Shown here piece by piece: positions 8,850-17,783 of a stretch of 64,000 nt of DNA. The stretch's first letter is position 1, and every line of letters begins with the position of its first letter. This DNA comes from Chryseobacterium sp. ISL-80 (GTDB lineage: Bacteria; Bacillota; Bacilli; Bacillales; Cytobacillaceae), in assembly GCA_018613055.1 (NCBI GenBank), contig JAGGQZ010000006.1, positions 671 to 64,670 on the forward strand, read 5' to 3'. Both the position numbers and the translations under genes were made by a program. The notes under the pieces were generated by a model that saw only the letters and a list, made by a program, of their open reading frames with translations, was not told the DNA's origin and did no database searches.

Positions 8850-8880
8850 GAAAAACCCTTGTTTAAGATAAAACAAGGGC
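8850..8880 (-). terminator. Terminator overlapping the end of the chromate transporter operon
   Basis: CCCTTGTTT and AAACAAGGG arms followed by TTTTT on the minus strand. The stop codon of the gene ending at 8863 lies inside the stem-loop. Confidence 0.85.
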
Positions 8881-9393
8881 TCCATAAACGAGCGCACCGG
8901 CGATGACATAGGCCGGGTGCACCTTCAATTTTTCCATCAGGACGAAGCTGATTCCGCCTATCAGAATCGTTTGCGTTAAACCGACACCTTCATAGGAGGA
9001 AAAAAAGAAATCATAGGTCATGACTCCCAGAAGCACGGCAATGACTGGTCTGACTACCATAGTCAGTCTTTTGACACGAGGAGAATCCTTGAATTTCATC
9101 AGCAGCCCGAGCAGTCCAATCATTAAAATCAATGATGGTGCCACGGCTGCAAACACACCGACAATGGCGCCGAGGATTCCGCCTTCTGAATAGCCAATAT
9201 ACCCTGCCATCTTGGTCGCGATTGGTCCCGGAAGTGCATTGCCCATCGCCAGCACTTCACTGAATTCATTGACCGTCATCCAGTTGTATCGGTCGACGAC
9301 TTCATTTTCAATCAACGGGATCGAGGCAGGACCTCCGCCATAGCCTAAAATACCAGGAATGAAAAAGGCCAAAAATATTTGAAAATAGATCAT
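8863..9393 (-). CDS. Chromate transporter family protein, short-chain subunit 2
   Basis: A 176-aa single-domain CHR family protein with FFIPGILGYGGGPASIPLIENEVV, here recognised by the GYGGGPASIP core, and NALPGPIATKMAGYIGY. Short CHR proteins come in adjacent pairs that work together, in Bacillus subtilis as ywrB/ywrA. Substrate may be chromate or another oxyanion; resistance cannot be inferred from sequence. The start overlaps the end of the previous gene by 4 bp. Confidence 0.87.
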   Translation of the reverse strand: MIYFQIFLAFFIPGILGYGGGPASIPLIENEVVDRYNWMTVNEFSEVLAMGNALPGPIATKMAGYIGYSEGGILGAIVGVFAAVAPSLILMIGLLGLLMKFKDSPRVKRLTMVVRPVIAVLLGVMTYDFFFSSYEGVGLTQTILIGGISFVLMEKLKVHPAYVIAGALVYGALVLS

Positions 9394-9965
9394 TTCTGCT
9401 CCCCTCCCATTTGTTTCTGTTCAGATGGTGAGGAGTCTTTTTTCAATAAAGCACCAAGCAGCAAGATGAAAATCAAAATGGCCGGATGCACGTTCAAGAA
9501 TTGGAGCAGCACCAGGCTGCCAATCAGCGCAACGGCTGTCCAGGCCCAGCCGAGCTTAGATTTTCCAGACTTCTTGATGAAGTCCCAGGTCAGGACGGCG
9601 AGCATGACAGCAACAACCGGTACAACAGCATCAGCCATTCCTTTTACCCATGGCTGATCCTTGTAAGAGTTCAAAGTCGTAAGCAGGATAATCATCAGGA
9701 AAATCGTCGGAATCATCGTTGCGGCCAGGGCATTCAGCATGCCAAGGAAACCGCCGACTCGATAGCCGATATACCCAGCCATTTTCGTTGCGATCGGACC
9801 GGGGAGCGCATTCCCCAAAGCAAGAATGTCACCGAACTCATCAGAGTCCATCCATTTATATTTATCTACTACTTCCTTATGTACAAGCGGAATCGAGGAC
9901 GGCCCGCCCCCATAGCCAAGGATTCCCACGCGAAAAAACGCCAGGAATAAATCTTTTTGCTTCAA
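9390..9965 (-). CDS. Chromate transporter family protein, short-chain subunit 1
   Basis: A 191-aa CHR family protein paralogous to the following gene, with GYGGGPSSIPLVHKEVVDKY and the same NALPGPIATKMAGYIGY motif, about six membrane helices and a charged C-terminal tail. The start is a TTG preceded by AGAAGGTGAAG. The pair forms a two-gene operon ending in the terminator at 8850. Confidence 0.87.
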   Translation of the reverse strand: MKQKDLFLAFFRVGILGYGGGPSSIPLVHKEVVDKYKWMDSDEFGDILALGNALPGPIATKMAGYIGYRVGGFLGMLNALAATMIPTIFLMIILLTTLNSYKDQPWVKGMADAVVPVVAVMLAVLTWDFIKKSGKSKLGWAWTAVALIGSLVLLQFLNVHPAILIFILLLGALLKKDSSPSEQKQMGGEQK

Positions 9966-10154
9966 AACTTCACCTTCTCTTTTGTTATTAGCTCTAAGCA
10001 GTCTCTTCCTATAATTCTTATTTCTTTTATTTAATTATAGACTCATATATTTGAAACTGCATGTCAAATTAAAGGAATTATATCGTCGTTGGGCCTCGTT
10101 TATCTTAATTTCCGCCATTTCGCGGGCATTGATTTACTCCACAACTCAATAATT

Positions 10155-10245
10155 TGGCGATTTCTTCATTTTTTCGATCACTTTTCGAATTATTTCGACC
10201 ACATTTTGAATTATTTCGACCACTTTTTCAATTATTTCGACCAAG
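10155..10245. repeat. 21-bp direct repeats (ATTATTTCGACC)
   Basis: ATTATTTCGACC recurs at 10189, 10210 and 10231, an exact 21-bp period, with a degenerate earlier copy near 10165. A 74-codon open frame across it is simply the product of the three-fold period and has no ribosome site. Apart from this, the stretch 9966-10325 shows only AT-rich promoter-like sequence for the chromate operon. Confidence 0.8.
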
Positions 10246-10325
10246 TATCGATTTTACGGTTAATTCATCGCTTTTCATCCCCACAAAAAAAGTACCACAG
10301 CTCCAGGCCATGATACTTTCAAAAA

Positions 10326-11981
10326 TCATTTATTAAACTTAAAAATAGAAACAGATTCGTTCAATTCATTGGTCAGTTTCCTCAAGTCTGTTACCTTTTT
10401 CGAGAGGTTGCCGAATGCCGATAATTGTTCTGTTGTGGATGCTGAAATTTCTTCGCTTCCCGCTGCAGTTTCTTCGACGACAGCACTGATGGATTCAACA
10501 TTGTGCAGGACCTTTGCTCCCAGCTCCTTGGAGGCTTCCATTCCTTTCACAAGCTGGGTGATTTTTTCCGAAATGCCGCTTACCCTTGCTTCTATATTTT
10601 CAAAAGCTGACATTGTCAGATTCATCGATTCCATTTGCTCATCAGCGATGACGCCGCCTTTGTTCACTGCTTCCCCAATTTCATCGAGTCCCATCTTCAA
10701 CAGGTTGACCATATCGAAAATTTGCGTTGTTGCCAGATTTGACTCTTCGGCCAGCTTCCTGACCTCTGACGCCACGACCGCAAATCCTTTGCCAGCCTCT
10801 CCTGCTCTTGCTGCTTCGATTGCGGCATTCAATGCAAGCAGATTGGTCTGTGCTGAGATGGCTGAAACGGATTTCGCCATGTCTTCGATTTTTGCGGCAT
10901 AACCAACAAACTTGCCTGTTGCTGCCTGGATGGAATAGGAGGCCTCTTTATTTTCTGTAATTAAAACCTTTTGCCCCTCAATGGCTTTCCTGCCTTCTCC
11001 AATCGCTTCGACTGCTTCCTGGCTATATGAAGAGGATTCCTGGCTGTAGTCCAAGTTCAGCATGATTTCCTTGTCCATTTCGTCAATCAGCTCGACGGAT
11101 TGCTGCAGATCTTCCGAGACGGTTTGGGCACCTGCTGAAAGCTCATCCGTCGATACAGCAACCTGGTTCGAAATCTCGGTAAGCGCTACATTTTCCTGTT
11201 CGATTTCCTCTGCAAAATCTTCTACTTCTTTGCTGGTCCTATTCACCTTTTGCAGCAGGGATGTCAATTGTGCTGCCATCATGTCAAATGACTCATTCAA
11301 GGTTCCAAGCTCATCCTTATGCTTGTAGGGAACTTTTTCAATCATCAGGTTCCCTTTTGCAATTTCCTGTGCATTAATGGCAATCTGTTTCAGCGGTCTT
11401 GTAATCGAGCTCGTCAGCCTGATCCCGATCCCCCCGGCAACAAGAACAAGCAGGATGCTGCCGATGATTGCCGAAAGGATAATGAATTGAATCTGGTTCT
11501 TTAAATCCTCCTGAAGATAATCGTAATAATCATTCACCTGGATATTCAAGAGGTACAGATCATTCAGGATCCCCTCACTGCGCAGCGATTGCCGCTTCAC
11601 TTCTGCACTGATTTTATCATCAAGTGCTTTCTCCGCTTCGGCCTTCAGGGCGGTGAACTTATCAAAAGCCTTATCCAACACTTGCCTGCTGTCCTCCTGC
11701 TGAATCAATCCTTTAGCCTGTGTGAAGGTTTCCGATGTTTTCGCCATTTTTGCCAATGCATCCTGCCTGTTTCCTTCGGTCGGATTGAAGGAAAAATTGC
11801 TTAGCGATTGCTTCGTGGCCGAAGTTTCAGCCTGCAGGTTCTGAACAGTCAGCAATACCTGTACATAATCTTGATTAGATGCCTGGACCATCAGCATTCT
11901 GTAAATGATAAAAGAAATCATTACAATTGATAGGCCGATGGCGAGCAATAAATTCAATAGTAATTTCTTTTTGATTGTCAT
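10326..11981 (-). CDS. Methyl-accepting chemotaxis protein
   Basis: A 551-aa membrane chemoreceptor. TM1 lies at about residues 9-30, then an extracytoplasmic four-helix ligand region (30-165), TM2 (about 167-190), a HAMP domain, and a cytoplasmic signalling domain with the hairpin tip [19 protein letters not shown]. It relays ligand binding to CheA. A GGGGGAACCAAG ribosome site precedes the ATG. It follows the BMP-family lipoprotein gene by 23 bp on the same strand, so both are probably one transcript, and the lipoprotein may deliver the ligand. Confidence 0.93.
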   Translation of the reverse strand: MTIKKKLLLNLLLAIGLSIVMISFIIYRMLMVQASNQDYVQVLLTVQNLQAETSATKQSLSNFSFNPTEGNRQDALAKMAKTSETFTQAKGLIQQEDSRQVLDKAFDKFTALKAEAEKALDDKISAEVKRQSLRSEGILNDLYLLNIQVNDYYDYLQEDLKNQIQFIILSAIIGSILLVLVAGGIGIRLTSSITRPLKQIAINAQEIAKGNLMIEKVPYKHKDELGTLNESFDMMAAQLTSLLQKVNRTSKEVEDFAEEIEQENVALTEISNQVAVSTDELSAGAQTVSEDLQQSVELIDEMDKEIMLNLDYSQESSSYSQEAVEAIGEGRKAIEGQKVLITENKEASYSIQAATGKFVGYAAKIEDMAKSVSAISAQTNLLALNAAIEAARAGEAGKGFAVVASEVRKLAEESNLATTQIFDMVNLLKMGLDEIGEAVNKGGVIADEQMESMNLTMSAFENIEARVSGISEKITQLVKGMEASKELGAKVLHNVESISAVVEETAAGSEEISASTTEQLSAFGNLSKKVTDLRKLTNELNESVSIFKFNK

Positions 11982-12004
11982 CTTGGTTCCCCCAGTTGCA
12001 GCTG

Positions 12005-12985
12005 TTAATCTAGCTGAATTGAAACTTCATTTGTTGATAGCTTTTCTTCCAAGTCTTTCAAGGTCTTTTCCTGGTCTGGAGTCAGCTTGATGACACGGAT
12101 TGGCGCAAGCCCGACCCCTTTTTCATTTATGCCCAGTTCAATTTGTCTCGATTGAAGCTTCTTCCCGGCCTGGAACTCCTTTACCGCTTCATAGAGGGCG
12201 ATATCCACATTTTTCAGCATGGAAGTGATAATGGCCTTTTCGGCAAAAAAGTATTGGTCGCTATCTACACCAATCGCAAACTTTTTCCTGGCTTGCGCTT
12301 CCTTCAATACACCTACTCCCGTAAAACCAGCAGCAGCATAAAGAACATCCGCTCCATCATCAATCATTCCCGCAGCAATCTTCCCTCCAAGATCTGCATT
12401 GCCAAAGTCCTCAGAGTAGGCAACCTTTACCTCTGCATCCGGCTTCACTGCTTTCACACCCTGCTCAAATCCCGACTTAAATTTGCGGATTAGCGGCACA
12501 TCCGCACCGCCAACAAACCCGACAACTTTTGATTTTGTGGCCATTCCGGCAACCGCGCCGGCGAGGAAGCTGCCCTGTTCTTCTTTAAAAACAATCGATG
12601 TGATATTCTCCATTTCTGATACCGAATCAACCAGTATAAACTGTTGTTCCGGATATTTTTTTGCAACTTTTTCCAAATCCTCAAGAACCATAAAACCAAG
12701 CCCGATGACAAGATCGTTTCCGTCTTCCACCAGCTCAGTAAATCCCTTTTCATAGCTGCCTACTTCCTGCAGCTCCCGATAATCAAATTGAATATCCAAT
12801 TCATCCCTTGCTTTTGTCAGTCCGGCAAACGCCGCATCGCTAAACGATTGGTCACCAAGTCCGACGTCAGACAACATGATGCCAATCTTCACCCTTTCGT
12901 TCGCCTTTAACTCTGTGTTTGCGCAGCCCGCAAGTCCCCCTGCGAGTAAAACTGCGATAAAAAGCATATACATAATTCGTTTCAT
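12005..12985 (-). CDS. BMP family substrate-binding lipoprotein
   Basis: A 326-aa lipoprotein with lipobox LAGC (residues 18-21) and the BMP/Med periplasmic-binding-like fold, recognised by [27 protein letters not shown] and [13 protein letters not shown]. Relatives bind nucleosides for ABC importers or, as Med, act in competence. No ABC permease or ATPase genes are adjacent; instead a chemoreceptor follows after 23 bp. A role as chemotaxis ligand-binding partner is inferred. Confidence 0.85.
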   Translation of the reverse strand: MKRIMYMLFIAVLLAGGLAGCANTELKANERVKIGIMLSDVGLGDQSFSDAAFAGLTKARDELDIQFDYRELQEVGSYEKGFTELVEDGNDLVIGLGFMVLEDLEKVAKKYPEQQFILVDSVSEMENITSIVFKEEQGSFLAGAVAGMATKSKVVGFVGGADVPLIRKFKSGFEQGVKAVKPDAEVKVAYSEDFGNADLGGKIAAGMIDDGADVLYAAAGFTGVGVLKEAQARKKFAIGVDSDQYFFAEKAIITSMLKNVDIALYEAVKEFQAGKKLQSRQIELGINEKGVGLAPIRVIKLTPDQEKTLKDLEEKLSTNEVSIQLD

Positions 12986-13102
12986 CTTGATGTCCTGCTC
13001 CCTTTTCCAGTAAATTTATATGTATTTCATCGGCCATAGTCTATATTTGTTAATGCTATAAAAGAAAGTCTATCTTTTATCAATTTTCAAAATAATGCAC
13101 AC

Positions 13103-13134
13103 AAAAAAGCAGACTGTCATTTCCCAGTCTGCTT
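13103..13134 (-). terminator. Rho-independent terminator of ktrBA
   Basis: AAGCAGACTG and CAGTCTGCTT arms followed by TTTTTT on the minus strand, just after ktrA. Confidence 0.9.
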
Positions 13135-13145
13135 AGTACCTGTCA

Positions 13146-13802
13146 TTATTTTATTTTCGCGAATTTGTTCAAGTCACCATTTTCCCCAAGGACGATCAGG
13201 ATGTCCTCTGCTCGGAGCGTCTTCTCCGGATCTGGCGATATATCGACTTTATTTGCTGTTTTGACGCCGATTACCGTGATATTGTATTTGGCACGGAGAT
13301 TGATTTCAATCAGGTTTTTGCCGGCCATGCTCATTGGCAGCTTGATTTCTTCAATGCTGTAATCATCTGAAAGCTCAATGAAATTCAATACATTCGGGGA
13401 CGCCATCAGCTGATGGGCAACGCGTTCTCCCATGTCCCGTTCAGGGAAGATGACTTTGTCCGCCCCTACCTTGAACAATACCTGTGCATGGTGTTTGTTG
13501 AGTGCTTTCGCCACAACATTGGAAACGCCCATCTCTTTTAAAATCAGGACGGTGAGGATGCTCGCCTGAATATCATCTCCAATGGCCACAATGACCGTCT
13601 CAAAATTTCTGATTCCAACTGCCCGCAATGTTTGCTCGTCGGTCGAATCGCCGATCACAGCATGGGTAACAAACTCTTTATATTCCTCGATATGCTGCTC
13701 ACTTTTATCAATCGCCAGAACTTCATGTCCTTCATTATAAAGGGTGGTGGCGACACTCGAACCGAAGCGCCCCATCCCAATTACTGCATATTGCTTTGCC
13801 AT
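13146..13802 (-). CDS. ktrA: Ktr potassium uptake regulatory subunit KtrA
   Basis: A 218-aa cytoplasmic RCK protein. The N-terminal Rossmann domain has the nucleotide loop GMGRFGSS and acidic AIDKSE; the C-terminal RCK_C/TrkA_C domain (about 135-218) is the part that binds c-di-AMP in this family. An octameric ring of KtrA gates KtrB. It follows ktrB by 12 bp. The c-di-AMP riboswitch upstream of ktrB adds a second, transcriptional layer of the same control. Confidence 0.95.
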   Translation of the reverse strand: MAKQYAVIGMGRFGSSVATTLYNEGHEVLAIDKSEQHIEEYKEFVTHAVIGDSTDEQTLRAVGIRNFETVIVAIGDDIQASILTVLILKEMGVSNVVAKALNKHHAQVLFKVGADKVIFPERDMGERVAHQLMASPNVLNFIELSDDYSIEEIKLPMSMAGKNLIEINLRAKYNITVIGVKTANKVDISPDPEKTLRAEDILIVLGENGDLNKFAKIK

Positions 13803-13814
13803 ATTAATATCCTC

Positions 13815-15155
13815 CTACCCAATCATCACTTTTCCAGCTGGATGTCGATAATGTGTTTCTTTTCTTTTTCTTGCCACTGCATAAGCAAGTGTCAATGGAC
13901 CAACACGGCCCGCAAACATCGTAATAAGAATCAGGATCTTTCCATATGATGACAGATCAGGCGTCAAGCCCATTGATAGGCCGACAGTTGAAAAGGCCGA
14001 TACAGCCTCGAAAAAGAGCATCAAAAAGTCTTTCCCCGGTTCCGTAATCGTCAAAACCATTGTAATCGAACCTACTAAAAATAGCGCAATCAGCGTAACC
14101 GTCAGTGCCTTTGAAATAATGCTGTTGTCCATTCGTCTGCCAAAAAAAGTGACATCTTCACAGCCGCGGATCTGCGATTTAACTGCGCCTAACAGGATTG
14201 CAAAGGTGGTAGTCTTGATACCTCCGCCTGTTGACCCTGGCGATGCACCTATGAACATCAGAAAAATGATCAAAAACAAGGTGGACTGTTTAAGGTCCGG
14301 GATATTCAAGGTATTGGATCCAGCTGTTCTTGGTGTAACAGCCTGGTATAGCGCCCCGAACATTTTACCAGTCATCGACAAGGGCTTCAAGGTCGATGGG
14401 TTGTTGTATTCAAGAATGAAAATCATCAGCGCGCCGGCCAACACCAGGACACCGGAAACGGACAGAACGAGTTTCGAGTGCAGCGAAATTTTTCTTGTAC
14501 GTCGATATTCATAAAGCTCGTTCATGACAATGAATCCGATTCCGCCCAAACTGATCAGAGTGATCATGGTGATATTGACAATTGGGTCTGCTGAATAGGC
14601 CGTAAGCCCTTTGAATCCGCCCATCAAATCAAAGCCGGCATTATTAAAGTTCGAAACGGCGTGAAAAAAACCAAAATAAATGGCTTTTCCTGCAGCCATC
14701 TCCTGTGAAAATCGCAGAGACAAAATGATTCCGCCGGTAATCTCAATTACCGCTGTAAAAAGGAAAATCCGTTTCACGAGCCTGACAATCCCTTCGACAG
14801 TCTCGTTATTCAATGACTCCTGGATAATCAGCCTTTCTTTGAATGAAATTCTTTTTCCTAAAATAAATGCAAGCAAAGTGGCAAAGCTCATGAATCCAAG
14901 CCCGCCAATCTGGATCATGGACAGAATGACCATTTCCCCAAATGTGGTGAAGGTATCACCTGTGTCGACGACAACAAGGCCTGTTACACAAGTTGCTGAT
15001 GTTGCGGTAAACAAGGCATCCAATAACGGGAGGCCTTTGCCATCAACTGTGGAGGATGGCAACGAAAGCAACAATGTCCCTAACAGAATAATTGCGCCGA
15101 ACCCGACGACAAGCACTTTTGGCGGGTCCAGACTGAAAAACATTTTACTGCGCAT
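13815..15155 (-). CDS. ktrB: Ktr potassium uptake channel subunit KtrB
   Basis: A 446-aa Trk/Ktr/HKT superfamily membrane protein with four M1-P-M2 repeats. The filter regions are visible as TCVTGLVVVDTG, SNFNNAGFDL, TPRTAGSN and FSTVGLSMG. It forms the Na+-coupled K+ pathway gated by KtrA. It is the first gene of the ktrB-ktrA operon with GAGGGAAGGG as ribosome site, and it lies behind the c-di-AMP riboswitch. Confidence 0.95.
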   Translation of the reverse strand: MRSKMFFSLDPPKVLVVGFGAIILLGTLLLSLPSSTVDGKGLPLLDALFTATSATCVTGLVVVDTGDTFTTFGEMVILSMIQIGGLGFMSFATLLAFILGKRISFKERLIIQESLNNETVEGIVRLVKRIFLFTAVIEITGGIILSLRFSQEMAAGKAIYFGFFHAVSNFNNAGFDLMGGFKGLTAYSADPIVNITMITLISLGGIGFIVMNELYEYRRTRKISLHSKLVLSVSGVLVLAGALMIFILEYNNPSTLKPLSMTGKMFGALYQAVTPRTAGSNTLNIPDLKQSTLFLIIFLMFIGASPGSTGGGIKTTTFAILLGAVKSQIRGCEDVTFFGRRMDNSIISKALTVTLIALFLVGSITMVLTITEPGKDFLMLFFEAVSAFSTVGLSMGLTPDLSSYGKILILITMFAGRVGPLTLAYAVARKRKETHYRHPAGKVMIG

Positions 15156-15264
15156 GGCCCTTCCCTCTTTCCTTAGTATGAGGAATTATTCGTCGAATAT
15201 TTCTTTGCAGGGACTTTTGTCTAACTGGATCCTGATCATGCCGGCGTATCAAAAATCATGCAAA

Positions 15265-15310
15265 ACAAAAAAGCCCCCAGAGGCTAAAAGATTTCAGCCT
15301 TGTGGACTTT
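15265..15310 (-). terminator. c-di-AMP riboswitch expression-platform terminator
   Basis: On the minus strand a GGCTGAAA/TTTAGCC stem extended by CC..GGGG runs into TTTTTT between the aptamer and ktrB. Confidence 0.85.
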
Positions 15311-15329
15311 TGAATAGTCGTCACACAAG

Positions 15330-15475
15330 CTTCATCTTCCTCTTCTGCAACGCTTGCGAAGTTAGCTGTCGGATTAGGACTCAGAATAGCCCCGCCTTTT
15401 AAAAAGGCTTCACCCCAAGTGGATGCATCCACAAAATGGTTCCCCCGCTCCTGCCGGATTCAGCGATTTAGAAAT
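15330..15475 (-). promoter_or_regulatory. c-di-AMP (ydaO/yuaA) riboswitch
   Basis: On the minus strand the conserved aptamer elements appear in order: CGCTGAATCCGGCAGGAGCG with GGGGGAACCA, then TTGGGGTGAA, a short variable stem, GGGGCTATTCTGAGTCCTAA, and CCGACAGCTAACTTCG followed by a GCAAGCG. This is the ydaO-yuaA class, which switches transcription off when c-di-AMP is high. ktrAB (yuaA) is a classical target. Confidence 0.97.
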
Positions 15476-15731
15476 ATGAAACTCATTGAATTAGACTCTT
15501 TTTCGTAAAACCTTCGCCGAAAAGAGAGTATATTTTTTAAAACTGTAGTAATCATACTCCTCTGCCTTTCGAGTTGTAAAGCAGGAAAAGAACAGCAAAA
15601 ACAGCCCTTTTAATCCAATTTAAATGAATACTCCTGGAAAATCACTATCTAGCTCACTGAAGCACAGTATTTCTTCGTTTTTCAAAAAAATCAAGACAGC
15701 TTCTTAACCAGCATCTTTTTGTTGCCAAATG
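15476..15731. other. Intergenic, promoter region of ktrB
   Basis: No gene or repeat seen. On the minus strand this stretch must hold the ktrBA promoter; no confident -35/-10 pair could be chosen by eye. Confidence 0.4.
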
Positions 15732-15759
15732 AAAAACCGGGACAGCATATGCTTCCCGG
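15732..15759 (-). terminator. Rho-independent terminator
   Basis: CCGGGA and TCCCGG-like arms (CCGGGAAGC / GCTGTCCCGG) followed by TTTTT on the minus strand, just beyond the gene ending at 15765. Confidence 0.85.
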
Positions 15760-15764
15760 CCGGG

Positions 15765-17594
15765 TTATTGGTCTGCAGCGGATTGATCAGGAAAATGAAA
15801 GGCATACAAGCATTTAATGAAATCCTCAAATCTAAGTGATGCCTCGCCATGTTGTTCACCGTTATCCCTGACACTGGTCATGACGCCATTGTACCAGTGC
15901 TGTAGACTATCGTTATTAGGATTAAAAAAGTAAACCCGCAAATCCCCATCCTGTTTAGCTTCGACTCTTTGAATCAAAATCGCATGCGGGCCAAGAAGGT
16001 TGCCTTTCCTGTCATACATCAAGATTCCCGCTGGCTGCGGCAAATGTTTCTTTATAGTGTCAGCTCCTGCAAAATAAAAATGATGGAAAAGAGCAACAAA
16101 TTCATGTTCATTGTTCTTATTCCGTTCTGCAAAGCCTGGGAAAACACCTGCCATATGGAATTGGCTATTGACCCATTTATGAGGATCGGAATCTCTGCCT
16201 GCAGCTCTTTTAAGCATTTCACCATAAATTGCATCAAGGTGGGGAAGCATGACTGCTGACAGAGAGTCAATATGAACCAAATCTTTTAACTCGCAACGCA
16301 CTAGGGATGATGAAGATATCGCTTGCCCTTCAAATTGAAGTTCTATTTCTCCGCTGGTCAATAATCTTCGGGCCATACTGATCAATTTATGAGGATATTT
16401 CTGTGAAAGGTAACTTAGAAGCCGCGTTGATTGGCATGTCGGATTAAATCCTTGTGCTGCTCCTAGCGGATGCCCTAAAATACTGATCAGCCCGGTTAAA
16501 ATTTGATCTCTACGAGTCAGGCGATTTCTGCTGTTTTCATTAAGAGGATTAACCTTGGACGAGTGGTCACAGACGAATGCTTCAAGCTCTCTGACTACTT
16601 CAGCACTAAATACCTGCCGCTCAAACATATGATATAAACCATAAATACTCTGGCTTGCTTCTTTACCGGTGATCTCCTCTGTAATCTTGCGGATTAATGG
16701 AAAGTTTCTTTTAAGGGCCGCTCTAGCAGCTCTGCTTTTACCGAAAAAGATCTCAAGAAAATATGGTTTTTCTTTAGAAATATATTGAAGGAATGTGTCA
16801 TGGTAAGTTGATACAAGGCCGGACTCCAGCATCGAATCCCTTAATTGCGAAGCCTCTGATAACAGAACAAGATCTCCTGCATTTTTTATTTCCTGAAGAT
16901 AGTCCCCCTGCCTTCGGGCAAGTTCAGAGGGGAAAAAGAGAGAGCGCTGACATGCCTGAAGGGTTGGGTGACGGCTGACATTCCCATGCGCCAGGTTGCA
17001 TGCACTATTGACCATGCTGATAACTTCACGGACTATTATTGGCCGCTGAGCTAAAAGATTGGTTATATCCTGTTCCAGTAAATCGAAAATTTTCGCGGAA
17101 AAACAGCATGAAGCCAGATATCTCATCAATGAACCCGCGCAGTCATCGTTATCTTTCCACCTTTTTTGATTCTTTTTCGTCTCTCCCAATGCCAGTATGT
17201 CGACATTAAGGGCCAGCAGGTTTTCCAGGTATGCAGCTGCCTCTTTTGAAGTCATCTCAGGGTTAGCATATACCCCTCTTGCCAACGCCAGGATCCTCAA
17301 ATTACTGAGTGCTTCCGCTGCAGCCATGGACCCTCCAGCCATCAGTGTTCCCCTTGTAAGACTGGGATTCAACCCCTTTAAATCCTCCCATACAGTGCCG
17401 GCAAAAACACCTGCAGATTCAAAGATAGATGCATAGCCATACAGATATTCCAGTCCTTTATTCTCTTCCAGCAGCATGGCCGCCTCTTCCAGCACCATCT
17501 CTCGGAAATGCTTTTTTTGCTCTTCAGCACTGCCCCATAGCTGATATAAAGCTCCGTGGAACGAGGAATCTGCAGTTTTCAATATATATCCCAT
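15765..17594 (-). CDS. Unrecognised protein with papain-like Cys-His-Asn set, paralogue B
   Basis: I do not recognise a named family. This 609-aa soluble protein has no signal peptide or TM. It is a divergent paralogue of the 654-aa protein at 17784: both have an alpha-helical N-terminal two-thirds (shared GVF-G--WE-LKGLNPS type segment near residue 80) and a C-terminal domain with strictly shared FNPTCQS (Cys387), DPHKWVN, GPHAILIQR (His537) and RVYFFNPNNDS (Asn558). The order and local motifs resemble a papain-fold Cys-His-Asn triad, which is inference. The start at 17594 has GGTAGGAG; the frame runs upstream to 17654 without a site. A terminator separates it from 17784, so it has its own promoter. 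Confidence 0.75.
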   Translation of the reverse strand: MGYILKTADSSFHGALYQLWGSAEEQKKHFREMVLEEAAMLLEENKGLEYLYGYASIFESAGVFAGTVWEDLKGLNPSLTRGTLMAGGSMAAAEALSNLRILALARGVYANPEMTSKEAAAYLENLLALNVDILALGETKKNQKRWKDNDDCAGSLMRYLASCCFSAKIFDLLEQDITNLLAQRPIIVREVISMVNSACNLAHGNVSRHPTLQACQRSLFFPSELARRQGDYLQEIKNAGDLVLLSEASQLRDSMLESGLVSTYHDTFLQYISKEKPYFLEIFFGKSRAARAALKRNFPLIRKITEEITGKEASQSIYGLYHMFERQVFSAEVVRELEAFVCDHSSKVNPLNENSRNRLTRRDQILTGLISILGHPLGAAQGFNPTCQSTRLLSYLSQKYPHKLISMARRLLTSGEIELQFEGQAISSSSLVRCELKDLVHIDSLSAVMLPHLDAIYGEMLKRAAGRDSDPHKWVNSQFHMAGVFPGFAERNKNNEHEFVALFHHFYFAGADTIKKHLPQPAGILMYDRKGNLLGPHAILIQRVEAKQDGDLRVYFFNPNNDSLQHWYNGVMTSVRDNGEQHGEASLRFEDFIKCLYAFHFPDQSAADQ

Positions 17595-17724
17595 ATCTCC
17601 TACCCTTTCTGATCGAATCCTTCCCTTAATCATAATGGCCAAAAAAAGACTCACATACTGGGTAACTTGAAAAATAACGTATACTTTATATTCTGCTTCA
17701 AATAGGTGAACCCTTTAAGACAAA

Positions 17725-17762
17725 ATAAAAAACCTGCTATCAGCATACTGCCGATAACAGGT
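17725..17762 (-). terminator. Rho-independent terminator of the ATP-grasp operon
   Basis: CCTGTTATCGGCAG and CTGATAGCAGG arms followed by TTTTTT on the minus strand. Confidence 0.9.
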
Positions 17763-17783
17763 AATTGTTCCATATTAAACATT

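Noticed and set aside
10089-10313. A 74-aa protein with NYFDHF heptads
   Set aside because: It is the readout of a 21-bp DNA repeat that stays open because 21 is divisible by three; no ribosome site.
12005-12985. Med (competence regulator) assignment
   Set aside because: Belongs to the same BMP fold, but lipobox and MCP neighbour differ from the med-comZ context.
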